DNA of 64,000 bases from Chloroflexi bacterium CFX4 (GTDB taxonomy: Bacteria > Chloroflexota > Anaerolineae > Aggregatilineales > UBA2796): the NCBI GenBank assembly GCA_021404685.1, contig QWHC01000018.1:1-64000 (forward strand), read 5' to 3'. The first letter of the stretch is position 1. Every line of letters begins with the position of its first letter. The notes below the pieces were generated by a model. It was not told the origin of the DNA. It did not search any database and saw only the letters and a program-made list of their open reading frames with translations. This document shows, piece after piece, positions 54,158-62,221 of the stretch. The position numbers were made by a program, and so were the translations under genes.

Positions 54158-57100
54158 CTATTCGGGCTTTTGCAGCCAGACGCGCAGCGAATTCACTTTG
54201 ACGATCATGCCGCCGGTTGAAGTGTAGAGGTACAGGCTGATCGGCACATCCGGCGCGTAGGCAGCGTTGGATTGCCCTAACAACTGCCCATCAAGGTACA
54301 GCGAGAGCGTGCGATCTGCGCCGCGGGCAATGGCTGCCTTAACAATGAGCGGACTAACAGGAAGCTGTGTCTTTTGCAGGAAGTTGCCGTTTAGGTTGAT
54401 GCCAAAATTGGCGATCTGCTCTTGGATCAGGCGTGCTTCCACCGCAGCACGTTGCCCTTGCAAGGATTCCATACCTGCACCAAAGACCACCTGACCCGTT
54501 GGCAGCAAGCGCGGCTCATAGCTAACCAGCTCCAGCTCAACTTCCATGCGGCGCAGGTAGCGGGCAGCCTCTGTGCCAAAGAGCGGCGTCAGCAATTCGG
54601 GTCCAAGGCGGACGAGTGGTGCGCGTCCGCTTGTCCGTGTTGGATTGCCGATGATCCACGCACCTTCTTGATACGAAAACCAGTCAGAATCCCACGTGCG
54701 GCGCGCCGCATCCAACGCCAAAAGCGACGCCAGTACGTCGTATTCGCCACTGCTGGCATCAGGCGGCAAGGTTGGCAGCGCAATAGATGGGTTGGTTGGT
54801 TCGGGCGAGGCGCCAGCGCTCAGGGTTGGGATCAGGGTTGGCGTCAGGGCGGCTGCCAGCGTTGATGGTGAAAGCAGTTCGCCCGTCGGGATCGGTGTTG
54901 GTGTTGGCACGGAAGACTCCGGCGTGAAGGTATGGCTTGGCGTGAGCGTTGGCACCGTCGGTGTCACGGTTGGCGGCACCACACTCGGCAGATCAACCGT
55001 GGGCAGCTGACCAATCGGCGCGCCCAAGCCGGCAGGTGTGGCGCTTGGTGTAGGCGGTGCATCGCTGCCTGCGCCACCACTCAGCAGCATCAACAAAGCG
55101 GCGATGACTGCCACCACACCAAAGGCGCCGATCATGAGCAGCGGAACGGTGTCGCGGCGCGTGCGGCGCTCAGCGCGGCGCTCTAGCTGTGCTACATCTG
55201 CCTCTGGCGCGCTAATTACCTCTGGTTGCAGCGGCTCGGGTGTTGGCATAACAGGCGTGCTACGGCGCGGCGCAGGCATTGGCGCAGCATCCGAGAGCGC
55301 GTCAAGGTCAGGCGCGGTGGGTGGCTCATAGTCGGTGAAGCGCGCCTGATAGCGCGGCAGATCTGGCTCAGGATCGGGCATTCGCTGCACAAGGTTGCGC
55401 CAATGGCGCAGAATGGGCAAGGCAGGCTGCCGATCAATAAAGAGCGAGGCGAAATGCCCTTCAAACAGGCGCAGCTTCTCATCTTTGCTCAGGCTTGGGT
55501 CGGTATACAGATCGCGCACGGCAAGGTAGGTGTCGCGCCATTGGCGCAGTTGGGCGGTGTAGGGTTCGCCTAAATCGCGCCGCGTGATGTCCACGAATTT
55601 TTGGTGTGCTTCAGCGATCTCAGGCTTGGGATCATCCGAGGGTGCCAGTGCTTCTTCCTCTATCAGGCGGCGTCCTTGCGCCAGATATTCGGCGGCGTCT
55701 GCCAATTCTTGCAGCCAGCCCTTGAAGCCATCCAAAGGCTTGCTGAGGGCAATTTCAGCGCCAACGGCACGCTCTAGCGCAGCATCCAGTTGGCTGCGTG
55801 CGGCGCGAAAATCGCCATCATGCCAGCGGCGCAAGGCATCCTCTAGGGCGCGGAGTGCCTGATCGGCGCTCTCTAGCTGTGTGGCAGCCAGCGGCGCACG
55901 GACTGCTTGGCGCGTCTCTGCGATGGCGGCAACACTGTGCATCTCGTTCAGGGCGCGCACTGCCTCTAGCACCAATTGGCGGCGCGTGATGGCAGTCTCT
56001 AGGGTTTGGAAGGCGGGATGATTGCGCGCATTGGGCAGCGCTTTGGCGGCAGCCTCTTTCCAAGTGTTGGCATCCTCAAAGTGTTCGCGCTGCAAGGCGA
56101 GAATGCCACGCAACACATAGTCGAAGAACAGCACACGCACAGCGGCAGCGCTGGAATCGCGCAGCGGATCAACCACGCCTTTCACCATCGCCTTCAGGTA
56201 AATTTGCATGTTGGGCATTTGGGTGGCGAAGGTTTGGCGGGCGGCTTCTTCTTCAGGCAGAAAGAGCGCGCTGACGCGGCGGAGTGCTGCCTCAGTCTGC
56301 GGTGTGGAGGTTGCGCCGTCGCGCTCTAGCCATGTGTCCAGCGCCTCGCTCAGGCTGATCAGGCGGCGGGCAGCCAGCTTTTCGGCGTCGGTCAGGGCGT
56401 AATCCGCGGCGCGCTTGCCGCTGTGCAACGACTCAGCCGTGCGTCCGCGGTCCCAACCTTCCCAGCCTTCGGCAAGCGCTTTGCCAAAGGGCGCGTTTGG
56501 GCTAAGGAACTCCACACGCGGCGCGTCTTCCATGCGGCGGGCATATTCATCAAACCAGTAGGCAGTGTTCGGGCTGAGCGAACGCACCGCAGCGGCAGCG
56601 GTCTTGCAGTTCTCTAAGGCGGGGCGTTTGCCGCCCAACGCAATCGAATCGGCAACGCGCAGCCATGCCGCATTAGCCGCTTCCAAGTCCCGCAGGATGC
56701 CCTGAAAACGCGGATCGGTGACTTCGGCGGCATAGGTGGCAAGGCGCTGTGCAGCATGACCTAGAAAGTCGGTGATGTCGCTGCCATCGGCAGCAGGCGC
56801 ATAGGCGCGCAGCGATTCAAGGTCGGCATGGAAGGCGTTCAGCAGGTCGTTCAGCGGCGCAAAGGCTGTGCTGGTCGGGTCTATGGCGTGGGCGTGCCAC
56901 AGCGCGCTGCCAGCACGGGAAGGATCGCCAAGTGCGTTTTGGGCGGCAACTTCCAGCAGATCAATGATGGCATCGGCGGTGTGGGCGGCGCGGCGCGCTG
57001 TTTCAAGGGCGCTCTCCATACCGCGCAAATCTTCCTCAAGGGTCGCCAGTCCGTCGGCGGCGCGCTGATAGTGCCGCAGTAAGTTCTGCAAGCCTGCGGC

Positions 57101-58504
57101 GGGCGTTTCTTCAAGGCGGGCTGTAATTTGGCGCAGCACGTTTAGCGTGCGGCTGGCGTTAGGTGCATTGCTTAGCAAATCGGCAAGGCGGGCAAGGTGC
57201 GGGCGCAGCAGCACAACCGATGGCAAGCTTGCGCTGAGCCGTTCTGCCAGCAACAATTGGGTGTGGCGAGCGCCATCACGCGGATCGGGTGTGGTCAGCA
57301 AGGCACGCGCCGCTGCCTGCGGATCATCGCGCAGCAAGGCATCCAGGGCGGGCGAGAAGCCTTCCGGCTGAAGGGGCGGCGTCTCGCGTCCGAGCAGTTC
57401 ACAGGCATCTTGCAGAAAGCGCAGCATCGGGTGCAGTTCTTCGCTGCTGCGCGTCAGCAGATCATCAATTAGATCGGCGGCGCGGGTCAGGTTGCCGCTT
57501 TCAAGGTAAATTCGCACGGCGTCTAGGTCGGCTTGCAGCGAGAGCTTGCTCAGACGGCGGTCAATCTCTGCCTCTAGCTCACGGGCGGGCGGATAGCCAA
57601 CATCAGCGCGGCGTGCCTCAGTGAGCCATGTTAGCAGTTCTTCAAGCTGACTCTGGCTGCTGACGCTCGGCAGACGGGTGCGTACACGCTCAATGAGCGC
57701 CTCGCGCTGTTTTTGGAGTGGGCGGCGCACCTCTGCCAGATCGCGGCGCAAATCGGCAATATCGGTGTAGCGCACCGCGGGATCGGTGTTCACGGCGCGG
57801 TTGATGATCGCCTTCAAGCGCGTCGGGACATTGTCGGGCAGATCGTTGATTGATTCAAGGTGATTTACATCAAGGCGGCGCCCGCCACTGAGCAGGAAGT
57901 AGAGAAGCTGTCCCACTTGGGCAATATCGCTATGGCGCGTGACGTGGCTGTGCGTGTGGTCAGACTCCAGAAAGACGGCGTTACCCCAGTCAATCATCTT
58001 GAGCAGGTACGCTTCACGATCCCAAAAGAGGTGCTTGGCGTCCACATCGTTATAGACGATACGCTTATCGTGTGCTGCTTGCAATAGGTCGAGCAAGCCT
58101 TCAAGGATGATCAGCATTTCAAGGTCAGGCAGGCGTTCGCCCTGTGCGGCAAGGGCAAGCGTCAACGCCTCGACGGTCTCGCCCGTCGCCATCTCAATCA
58201 CGATGTATTGATGCGTTTGCCCACCGACGCGAAAGGTGCCGCTGTGCAGCAACTCGCACAGCACAGGATGTCCGCTGAGCAGCTCTAGGGCGCGCTTCTC
58301 GTTAAGGATGCTCAGCTCTTGCCCGGCGCGGATAGGCGGTGCGTCTTGCAAAGCAGGGCGCTTGATCACGCATGGGCGATCATTGGTTTGTGTGTCGTAG
58401 GCGCGCAAGGTTTCGCCACTGCGCCCACGTGGATAGATATGATCGTAACGGTAGCGATTATCAAATAAGCTATCGGGACGGCGCCCAGTGACAGGACGTG
58501 GCAT
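54158..58504 (-). CDS. Large membrane protein with divergent kinase domain and extracytoplasmic domain
   Basis: A 1448-residue protein. Residues 15-260 form a kinase-like domain with Lys48 (CVIKRPA) and Asp153, but the catalytic loop is YNDVDAKHLFW (HRD to YND, usual Lys to Asp155, Asn to His158) and DFG is DWG (172-174). About 850 residues of mostly helical, Ala/Leu/Arg-rich sequence follow. A membrane helix (near 1118-1140, VPLLMIGAFGVVAVIAALLML) precedes a Pro/Thr-rich linker of about 110 residues and a C-terminal domain of 200 residues of LamG-like type (YLDGQLLGQSN). The topology suggests an external sensor coupled to a cytosolic kinase-like domain. It heads the operon and has its own promoter. 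Confidence 0.78.
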   Translation of the reverse strand: MPRPVTGRRPDSLFDNRYRYDHIYPRGRSGETLRAYDTQTNDRPCVIKRPALQDAPPIRAGQELSILNEKRALELLSGHPVLCELLHSGTFRVGGQTHQYIVIEMATGETVEALTLALAAQGERLPDLEMLIILEGLLDLLQAAHDKRIVYNDVDAKHLFWDREAYLLKMIDWGNAVFLESDHTHSHVTRHSDIAQVGQLLYFLLSGGRRLDVNHLESINDLPDNVPTRLKAIINRAVNTDPAVRYTDIADLRRDLAEVRRPLQKQREALIERVRTRLPSVSSQSQLEELLTWLTEARRADVGYPPARELEAEIDRRLSKLSLQADLDAVRIYLESGNLTRAADLIDDLLTRSSEELHPMLRFLQDACELLGRETPPLQPEGFSPALDALLRDDPQAAARALLTTPDPRDGARHTQLLLAERLSASLPSVVLLRPHLARLADLLSNAPNASRTLNVLRQITARLEETPAAGLQNLLRHYQRAADGLATLEEDLRGMESALETARRAAHTADAIIDLLEVAAQNALGDPSRAGSALWHAHAIDPTSTAFAPLNDLLNAFHADLESLRAYAPAADGSDITDFLGHAAQRLATYAAEVTDPRFQGILRDLEAANAAWLRVADSIALGGKRPALENCKTAAAAVRSLSPNTAYWFDEYARRMEDAPRVEFLSPNAPFGKALAEGWEGWDRGRTAESLHSGKRAADYALTDAEKLAARRLISLSEALDTWLERDGATSTPQTEAALRRVSALFLPEEEAARQTFATQMPNMQIYLKAMVKGVVDPLRDSSAAAVRVLFFDYVLRGILALQREHFEDANTWKEAAAKALPNARNHPAFQTLETAITRRQLVLEAVRALNEMHSVAAIAETRQAVRAPLAATQLESADQALRALEDALRRWHDGDFRAARSQLDAALERAVGAEIALSKPLDGFKGWLQELADAAEYLAQGRRLIEEEALAPSDDPKPEIAEAHQKFVDITRRDLGEPYTAQLRQWRDTYLAVRDLYTDPSLSKDEKLRLFEGHFASLFIDRQPALPILRHWRNLVQRMPDPEPDLPRYQARFTDYEPPTAPDLDALSDAAPMPAPRRSTPVMPTPEPLQPEVISAPEADVAQLERRAERRTRRDTVPLLMIGAFGVVAVIAALLMLLSGGAGSDAPPTPSATPAGLGAPIGQLPTVDLPSVVPPTVTPTVPTLTPSHTFTPESSVPTPTPIPTGELLSPSTLAAALTPTLIPTLSAGASPEPTNPSIALPTLPPDASSGEYDVLASLLALDAARRTWDSDWFSYQEGAWIIGNPTRTSGRAPLVRLGPELLTPLFGTEAARYLRRMEVELELVSYEPRLLPTGQVVFGAGMESLQGQRAAVEARLIQEQIANFGINLNGNFLQKTQLPVSPLIVKAAIARGADRTLSLYLDGQLLGQSNAAYAPDVPISLYLYTSTGGMIVKVNSLRVWLQKPE

Positions 58505-58553
58505 TTACACTACGCCTCATTTCAATGCCGCGAGTCGGTGTGTTTGGCTGCCT

Positions 58554-58581
58554 ATTGTACGCCAGAATGCTAATGTTTCAA
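58554..58581 (-). promoter_or_regulatory. Promoter of the kinase-receiver operon
   Basis: On the minus strand TTGAAA (58576-58581) and TACAAT (58554-58559) are 16 bases apart, each five of six to consensus. The leader would be about 43 bases. Confidence 0.65.
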
Positions 58582-58600
58582 ACAAAAGGGATGGCAGACA

Positions 58601-58717
58601 CTGCCGAAAGGTAGCTAAGCAGGGCGTGAGTCTTCGCCCTGAAAACCTTGACTCTGCGCTATTTTATGCTGAAATAGAGGTGTTAAGGATAGCGCACGCT
58701 TCTATTAAGCGGTGCGC
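58601..58717 (+). promoter_or_regulatory. Structured leader of the eRF1-like gene
   Basis: Three stems in a row: CTGCC-GAAA-GGTAG (58601-58614), CAGGGCG/CGCCCTG (58620-58641), and GCGCACGCTT paired with AAGC-G-GTGCGC (58692-58717), which ends 14 bases before the ribosome site AGGAG. No convincing promoter was found upstream, and no known riboswitch class matches. Confidence 0.4.
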
Positions 58718-58741
58718 CTTCACCCAACATAGGAGTTACCC

Positions 58742-59854
58742 ATGCTTCACGAAGCAGAGCATCTCTTAAAAGAGTTTGTCGCATACGTGGAAGATGGCGA
58801 AAAGCGCCAAAATGTCCTCTCGCTGTATCTTGTGGTAGACCCTTCTGAGGAAGCCAATCAGGCAGATACGCCCGCCTGGCAAATCTTTCTGCGGAATGCC
58901 CTAACCGAGATCGAAAATCAGCTTGACTCAGAGCAAGTGAAACAGTGGAAAACCGTCCGCCTCTCAGACACTTCTGAGAAAACCGAGTGGGCGCGGGTGC
59001 GTCTGCGCCTTGAGAATTACCTTGATAGCTACCGCGCACAGGGTAAGACGTTGGTGCTGTTCATTAGCCCGGAGCAGTTGCTTGCCTACGAGCTGCCGGT
59101 ACGTTTGCGGAACCACATCCACTACGGCTGGATGCAAATCAAAGACTTTCTGTATGCCCTCGATGAGTATGAGCAGCACCTGATTGTGCTGTTCGCGCAG
59201 GATAAGGCGCGTGCGGTCAGCTTGTTCTTGGGCGCTTCCGCCAATGACGTAACTGCCAACCTCGACCAAACTTGGCAGCGCAAGGATAGCCGTAAGACAG
59301 CGCACTCCGCGCAAATTGCCCGCCGCAACGACGAATTTGATCGGCGCTTTGCGCGCTACATCGCTGATGAGATCAATCAGTACTTTGTGGAAGATCAGGA
59401 CGTGGATCGTGTTGTACTCGGTGGCAATGTGCAATTGGCGCACGCCGTGCGCGCCTTCTTGCACCCTTCCGTGGCGCGCAAGGTGATCAGCGTCGCCAAG
59501 ATTCCCTTTGAGGCAGCGCCGCACGAGATCGCCGACCTGATCCGTTCAACTGCCTATACCGCAGAGCGCGATCACGAACTACTCTTGGTGCAGGATACTA
59601 TTGGCATGGCAAAGGCGGGCAAACGTGCCGCGCTTGGCTTGGCAGATGTTAATCAGGCGTTGGAAATGTACGCCGTGAACCTGCTGATCCTGCCCTATCC
59701 GATTGAGACACCGATCCTGATGGGCATTGTGGATGAACTGCTCGTCAAGGCGCTCTACAGCGGCAGCCAGATCGAGTTTGTGCGCGGCGAGGCGGCTGAG
59801 CTGCTCTTGGCGGAAGGTGGCATCGCAGCGCAACTTTACTACACCGTGAACTAA
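58742..59854 (+). CDS. Bacterial eRF1-like protein (baeRF/Vms1-like family)
   Basis: A 370-residue protein with the archaeo-eukaryotic release factor layout seen in bacterial baeRF proteins. The first 130 residues are a divergent N-terminal domain. The middle domain ends in NDEFDRRFARYIADEINQYF and DRVVLGGNVQLAHAVRAFL, the strand-helix pattern of eRF1 domain 2, and the last 90 residues (ALGLADVNQALEMYAVNLLI, LYSGSQIEFVRGEAAELL) match eRF1 domain 3. Where GGQ should be, the sequence is KTAHSAQIARRN (185-196), so peptide release by GGQ is unlikely. Related proteins act in ribosome rescue. Ribosome site AGGAG. Divergent from the kinase operon. Confidence 0.75.
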   Translation: MLHEAEHLLKEFVAYVEDGEKRQNVLSLYLVVDPSEEANQADTPAWQIFLRNALTEIENQLDSEQVKQWKTVRLSDTSEKTEWARVRLRLENYLDSYRAQGKTLVLFISPEQLLAYELPVRLRNHIHYGWMQIKDFLYALDEYEQHLIVLFAQDKARAVSLFLGASANDVTANLDQTWQRKDSRKTAHSAQIARRNDEFDRRFARYIADEINQYFVEDQDVDRVVLGGNVQLAHAVRAFLHPSVARKVISVAKIPFEAAPHEIADLIRSTAYTAERDHELLLVQDTIGMAKAGKRAALGLADVNQALEMYAVNLLILPYPIETPILMGIVDELLVKALYSGSQIEFVRGEAAELLLAEGGIAAQLYYTVN

Positions 59855-59883
59855 GCCACCGTTTTTCGTTTCCCTTGCCTCGG

Positions 59884-59912
59884 AATGGGTCGGACTTGTC
59901 TGACCCATTTAA
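59884..59912 (+). terminator. Terminator-like hairpin after the eRF1-like gene
   Basis: AATGGGTC (59884-59891) pairs with GACCCATT (59902-59909), with GAC/GTC inside, followed by only three T. Confidence 0.55.
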
Positions 59913-59971
59913 CCGCCCATAAAATCCGATGCGCTCCTTACATCTTCACCACGCCTCAAAACGGCAACAAA

Positions 59972-60000
59972 TTGACACCACGCCGTTCTCTTTCTACAAT
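59972..60000 (+). promoter_or_regulatory. Promoter of the CHAT-aroA operon
   Basis: TTGACA (59972-59977) and TACAAT (59995-60000) at exactly 17 bases: the best housekeeping-type promoter in the window. Confidence 0.8.
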
Positions 60001-60051
60001 CAACGTCTGGGCATACGGATCGGATTGTAGGCAGCGGAAAGGCGACGCGCA

Positions 60052-62205
60052 ATGGCGACGCAAGACTACCTCGATTTTGAGTTGAACATTGAAGCGCTTC
60101 CGAATGAGCAGTTGCGCGTGACGTTGGCTGGCTCCCCGGTTGGCTCGGTGACGTTGGATGTGCCGAACCCGATCACGACAGCAGACGCTGAGCGCATCCT
60201 CAGCGTTTTGGATGGCAGTACGCGCCTTTCACGTGGTGAGGCTGCCCGCGCAGCACGCACCTTTGGCGAGAAACTCTTTAGTGCTGTTTTCACAGGGCAG
60301 ATTTATGCCGCTTACCTCACCAGCCGTTCGCAAGCAGGTGATCGCGGCTTACGCATTCGCTTGAACTTGGACAAGGCAGAAGCGCTCCACGACCTGCCTT
60401 GGGAACTCTTGCGCGATCCATCCGGCGATTATCTCGCGCTCTCGCGCCAGACGCCTATCATTCGCTACCCACGCCTGATCAACATTCGCCCAGTCGTAGA
60501 GGTCAGCTTGCCGCTGCGCGTCCTCGTCCTGATCAGCAGCCCGAAAGATCAGGAAACGCTCAATGTGGAGGCGGAATGGCAAGGCTTGCTGGAGGCAACC
60601 GCCGATCTGCGGCAGCGCGGCTTGCTAGAGTTAGAGCGCGTGGACGATGCCCAGTTGATCACGTTGCAACGCAAGCTGCGCGGCGGTGTCAGCTATCAGG
60701 TCTTCCATTATATTGGTCATGCTGCCTTTGATGAGCGCAGCGCGGCTGGGATGCTCGCCTTTGAAGCGCCGCGCACCGAACTCACACAGCCCGTCAGTGG
60801 TGAGGCGCTTGCCCGTGAGCTGGTGGAAGAAAACAGCATTCGCCTCGTGGTGCTGAACGCCTGCCAAGGCGCCCGCCAAGATCGCAACGATCCGTTTTCA
60901 GGGATCGCCTCCAGCATTGTGGCGCGTGGCGTTCCCGCTGTGGTGGCGATGCAATTCGCCATCACCGACGATGCCTCGCGCATTTTTGCCCACGAGTTCT
61001 ACCGCACCCTCTCGGAAGGCTATTCTATCGAGGCGGCAATGGCAGAGGCGCGGCGCGCCATCAGCAGCAGCCTGAACAACCTTGAGTGGGCAACACCCGT
61101 CCTGTTTTTGCGCGCCCAAAGCGGCGTGTTGTTCCCCAAGCGGCGCACCTACACCGAACGCCCGTCTTACGGCGGACTGCGCGAGGCACTGCTGCGTCCG
61201 CGTGTGTTGTTAGCAATTACTGCTGCTGTGTTAGTGCTGGTTGCTATGCTTAGCTTGCTGCTCAATGTGCTGAGCAGCGCACCCACATCAACTCAGGTTG
61301 CTCAGAACACACCCACGCCGAATATTGCTACCTTCACGCCCACACCAGACGCACCACGTGACATTGACCTTGTGATTATCCGCGTGCGCTTCTTGCCGCC
61401 CAACCCGGCGCCCGGTCAGGCGGTGACGGTTGCTATCGAGTTGCAGAACAACGGCACCAGCGATTCCGGCGCCTTTACATGGGTGTGGTTCGATACCAAT
61501 GCCGAAACAGGCGATGCCACGCCCGCTTTGCAGGGTGAAGTCGCCAACCTGAGTCCGCGTGCCAAAACGACCGTCATCGGCACTTACCGTTTTGGCTGGT
61601 GGGGAACCTATCTGACCACCGCTTGGGTGAATCCTGACAACCGTGCGCCGGAATCGAACATCTTCAACAACTTTGTGCCGCGCACGCTGACAACCAACAG
61701 CGATCCCTTCGCGGTGGACTTTGCACGCTTGCCCGATGACTCTCTGCTAGAGGCAGGCGCGCTTGAAGGCGATGAGTTCGTGAAGTGGGCGTTCACGCTG
61801 CGCGCTGATACGGCAGGTGTGGCAGAATGTGCGGCGGCGATCCTGCTGCTAAACCTTGCCGATGACCTCAATCAGGTGACTGTCGGCTTGCCTGATTCAC
61901 CGCTGCGTTGCGCCAATTTGCCGATCCTCTTTGAGCTGAATCAGCCGCCCGAACAGCCCCGACTCATCGGCGCCAGCCTAGAGTTTTTGCCGACCACCGC
62001 CGGCGATTACACCCTTGAGCTACGCGCCGCTGATAACAGCGTGCAGCGCCGCGAAGTGCTGCGCGTAGAAGTGGGCGAGGTTGGCGTGCCACAAACGCTC
62101 AGCGTCCAATTGAATGGCGCAGCACGCCTTGCCCTGCGCGTGCCAGAAGGCGGACGCACCATCATTCGCCGCCTGACGCGCACCATTGAGCAGCCACAGC
62201 CCTAA
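60052..62205 (+). CDS. Membrane-anchored CHAT-domain protease with CARDB ectodomain
   Basis: A 717-residue protein. Residues 70-370 form a CHAT (caspase HetF associated with TPR) domain with the typical LHDLPWELLRDPSG start, the catalytic His223 in FHYIGHA and Cys271 in VVLNACQGA, and GVPAVVAMQFAITD following. A membrane helix spans about 386-408 (VLLAITAAVLVLVAMLSLLL). After a Pro/Thr-rich linker comes a CARDB-like beta-sandwich (VRFLPPNPAPGQAVTVAIEL, ELQNNGTSDSGAF, WVNPDNRAPESNIFNN), then a further beta domain. CHAT is a caspase-like cysteine protease family used in signalling and defence. The catalytic pair is intact. Its substrate is unknown. It shares its transcript with aroA (16 bases apart). 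Confidence 0.88.
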   Translation: MATQDYLDFELNIEALPNEQLRVTLAGSPVGSVTLDVPNPITTADAERILSVLDGSTRLSRGEAARAARTFGEKLFSAVFTGQIYAAYLTSRSQAGDRGLRIRLNLDKAEALHDLPWELLRDPSGDYLALSRQTPIIRYPRLINIRPVVEVSLPLRVLVLISSPKDQETLNVEAEWQGLLEATADLRQRGLLELERVDDAQLITLQRKLRGGVSYQVFHYIGHAAFDERSAAGMLAFEAPRTELTQPVSGEALARELVEENSIRLVVLNACQGARQDRNDPFSGIASSIVARGVPAVVAMQFAITDDASRIFAHEFYRTLSEGYSIEAAMAEARRAISSSLNNLEWATPVLFLRAQSGVLFPKRRTYTERPSYGGLREALLRPRVLLAITAAVLVLVAMLSLLLNVLSSAPTSTQVAQNTPTPNIATFTPTPDAPRDIDLVIIRVRFLPPNPAPGQAVTVAIELQNNGTSDSGAFTWVWFDTNAETGDATPALQGEVANLSPRAKTTVIGTYRFGWWGTYLTTAWVNPDNRAPESNIFNNFVPRTLTTNSDPFAVDFARLPDDSLLEAGALEGDEFVKWAFTLRADTAGVAECAAAILLLNLADDLNQVTVGLPDSPLRCANLPILFELNQPPEQPRLIGASLEFLPTTAGDYTLELRAADNSVQRREVLRVEVGEVGVPQTLSVQLNGAARLALRVPEGGRTIIRRLTRTIEQPQP

Positions 62206-62221
62206 TAGAAGGAATGTTATT

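Noticed and set aside
58590-58641. Possible cyclic di-GMP riboswitch (GAAA tetraloop stem followed by a second stem)
   Set aside because: The conserved joining sequences of that class are missing; only the tetraloop and general shape agree.
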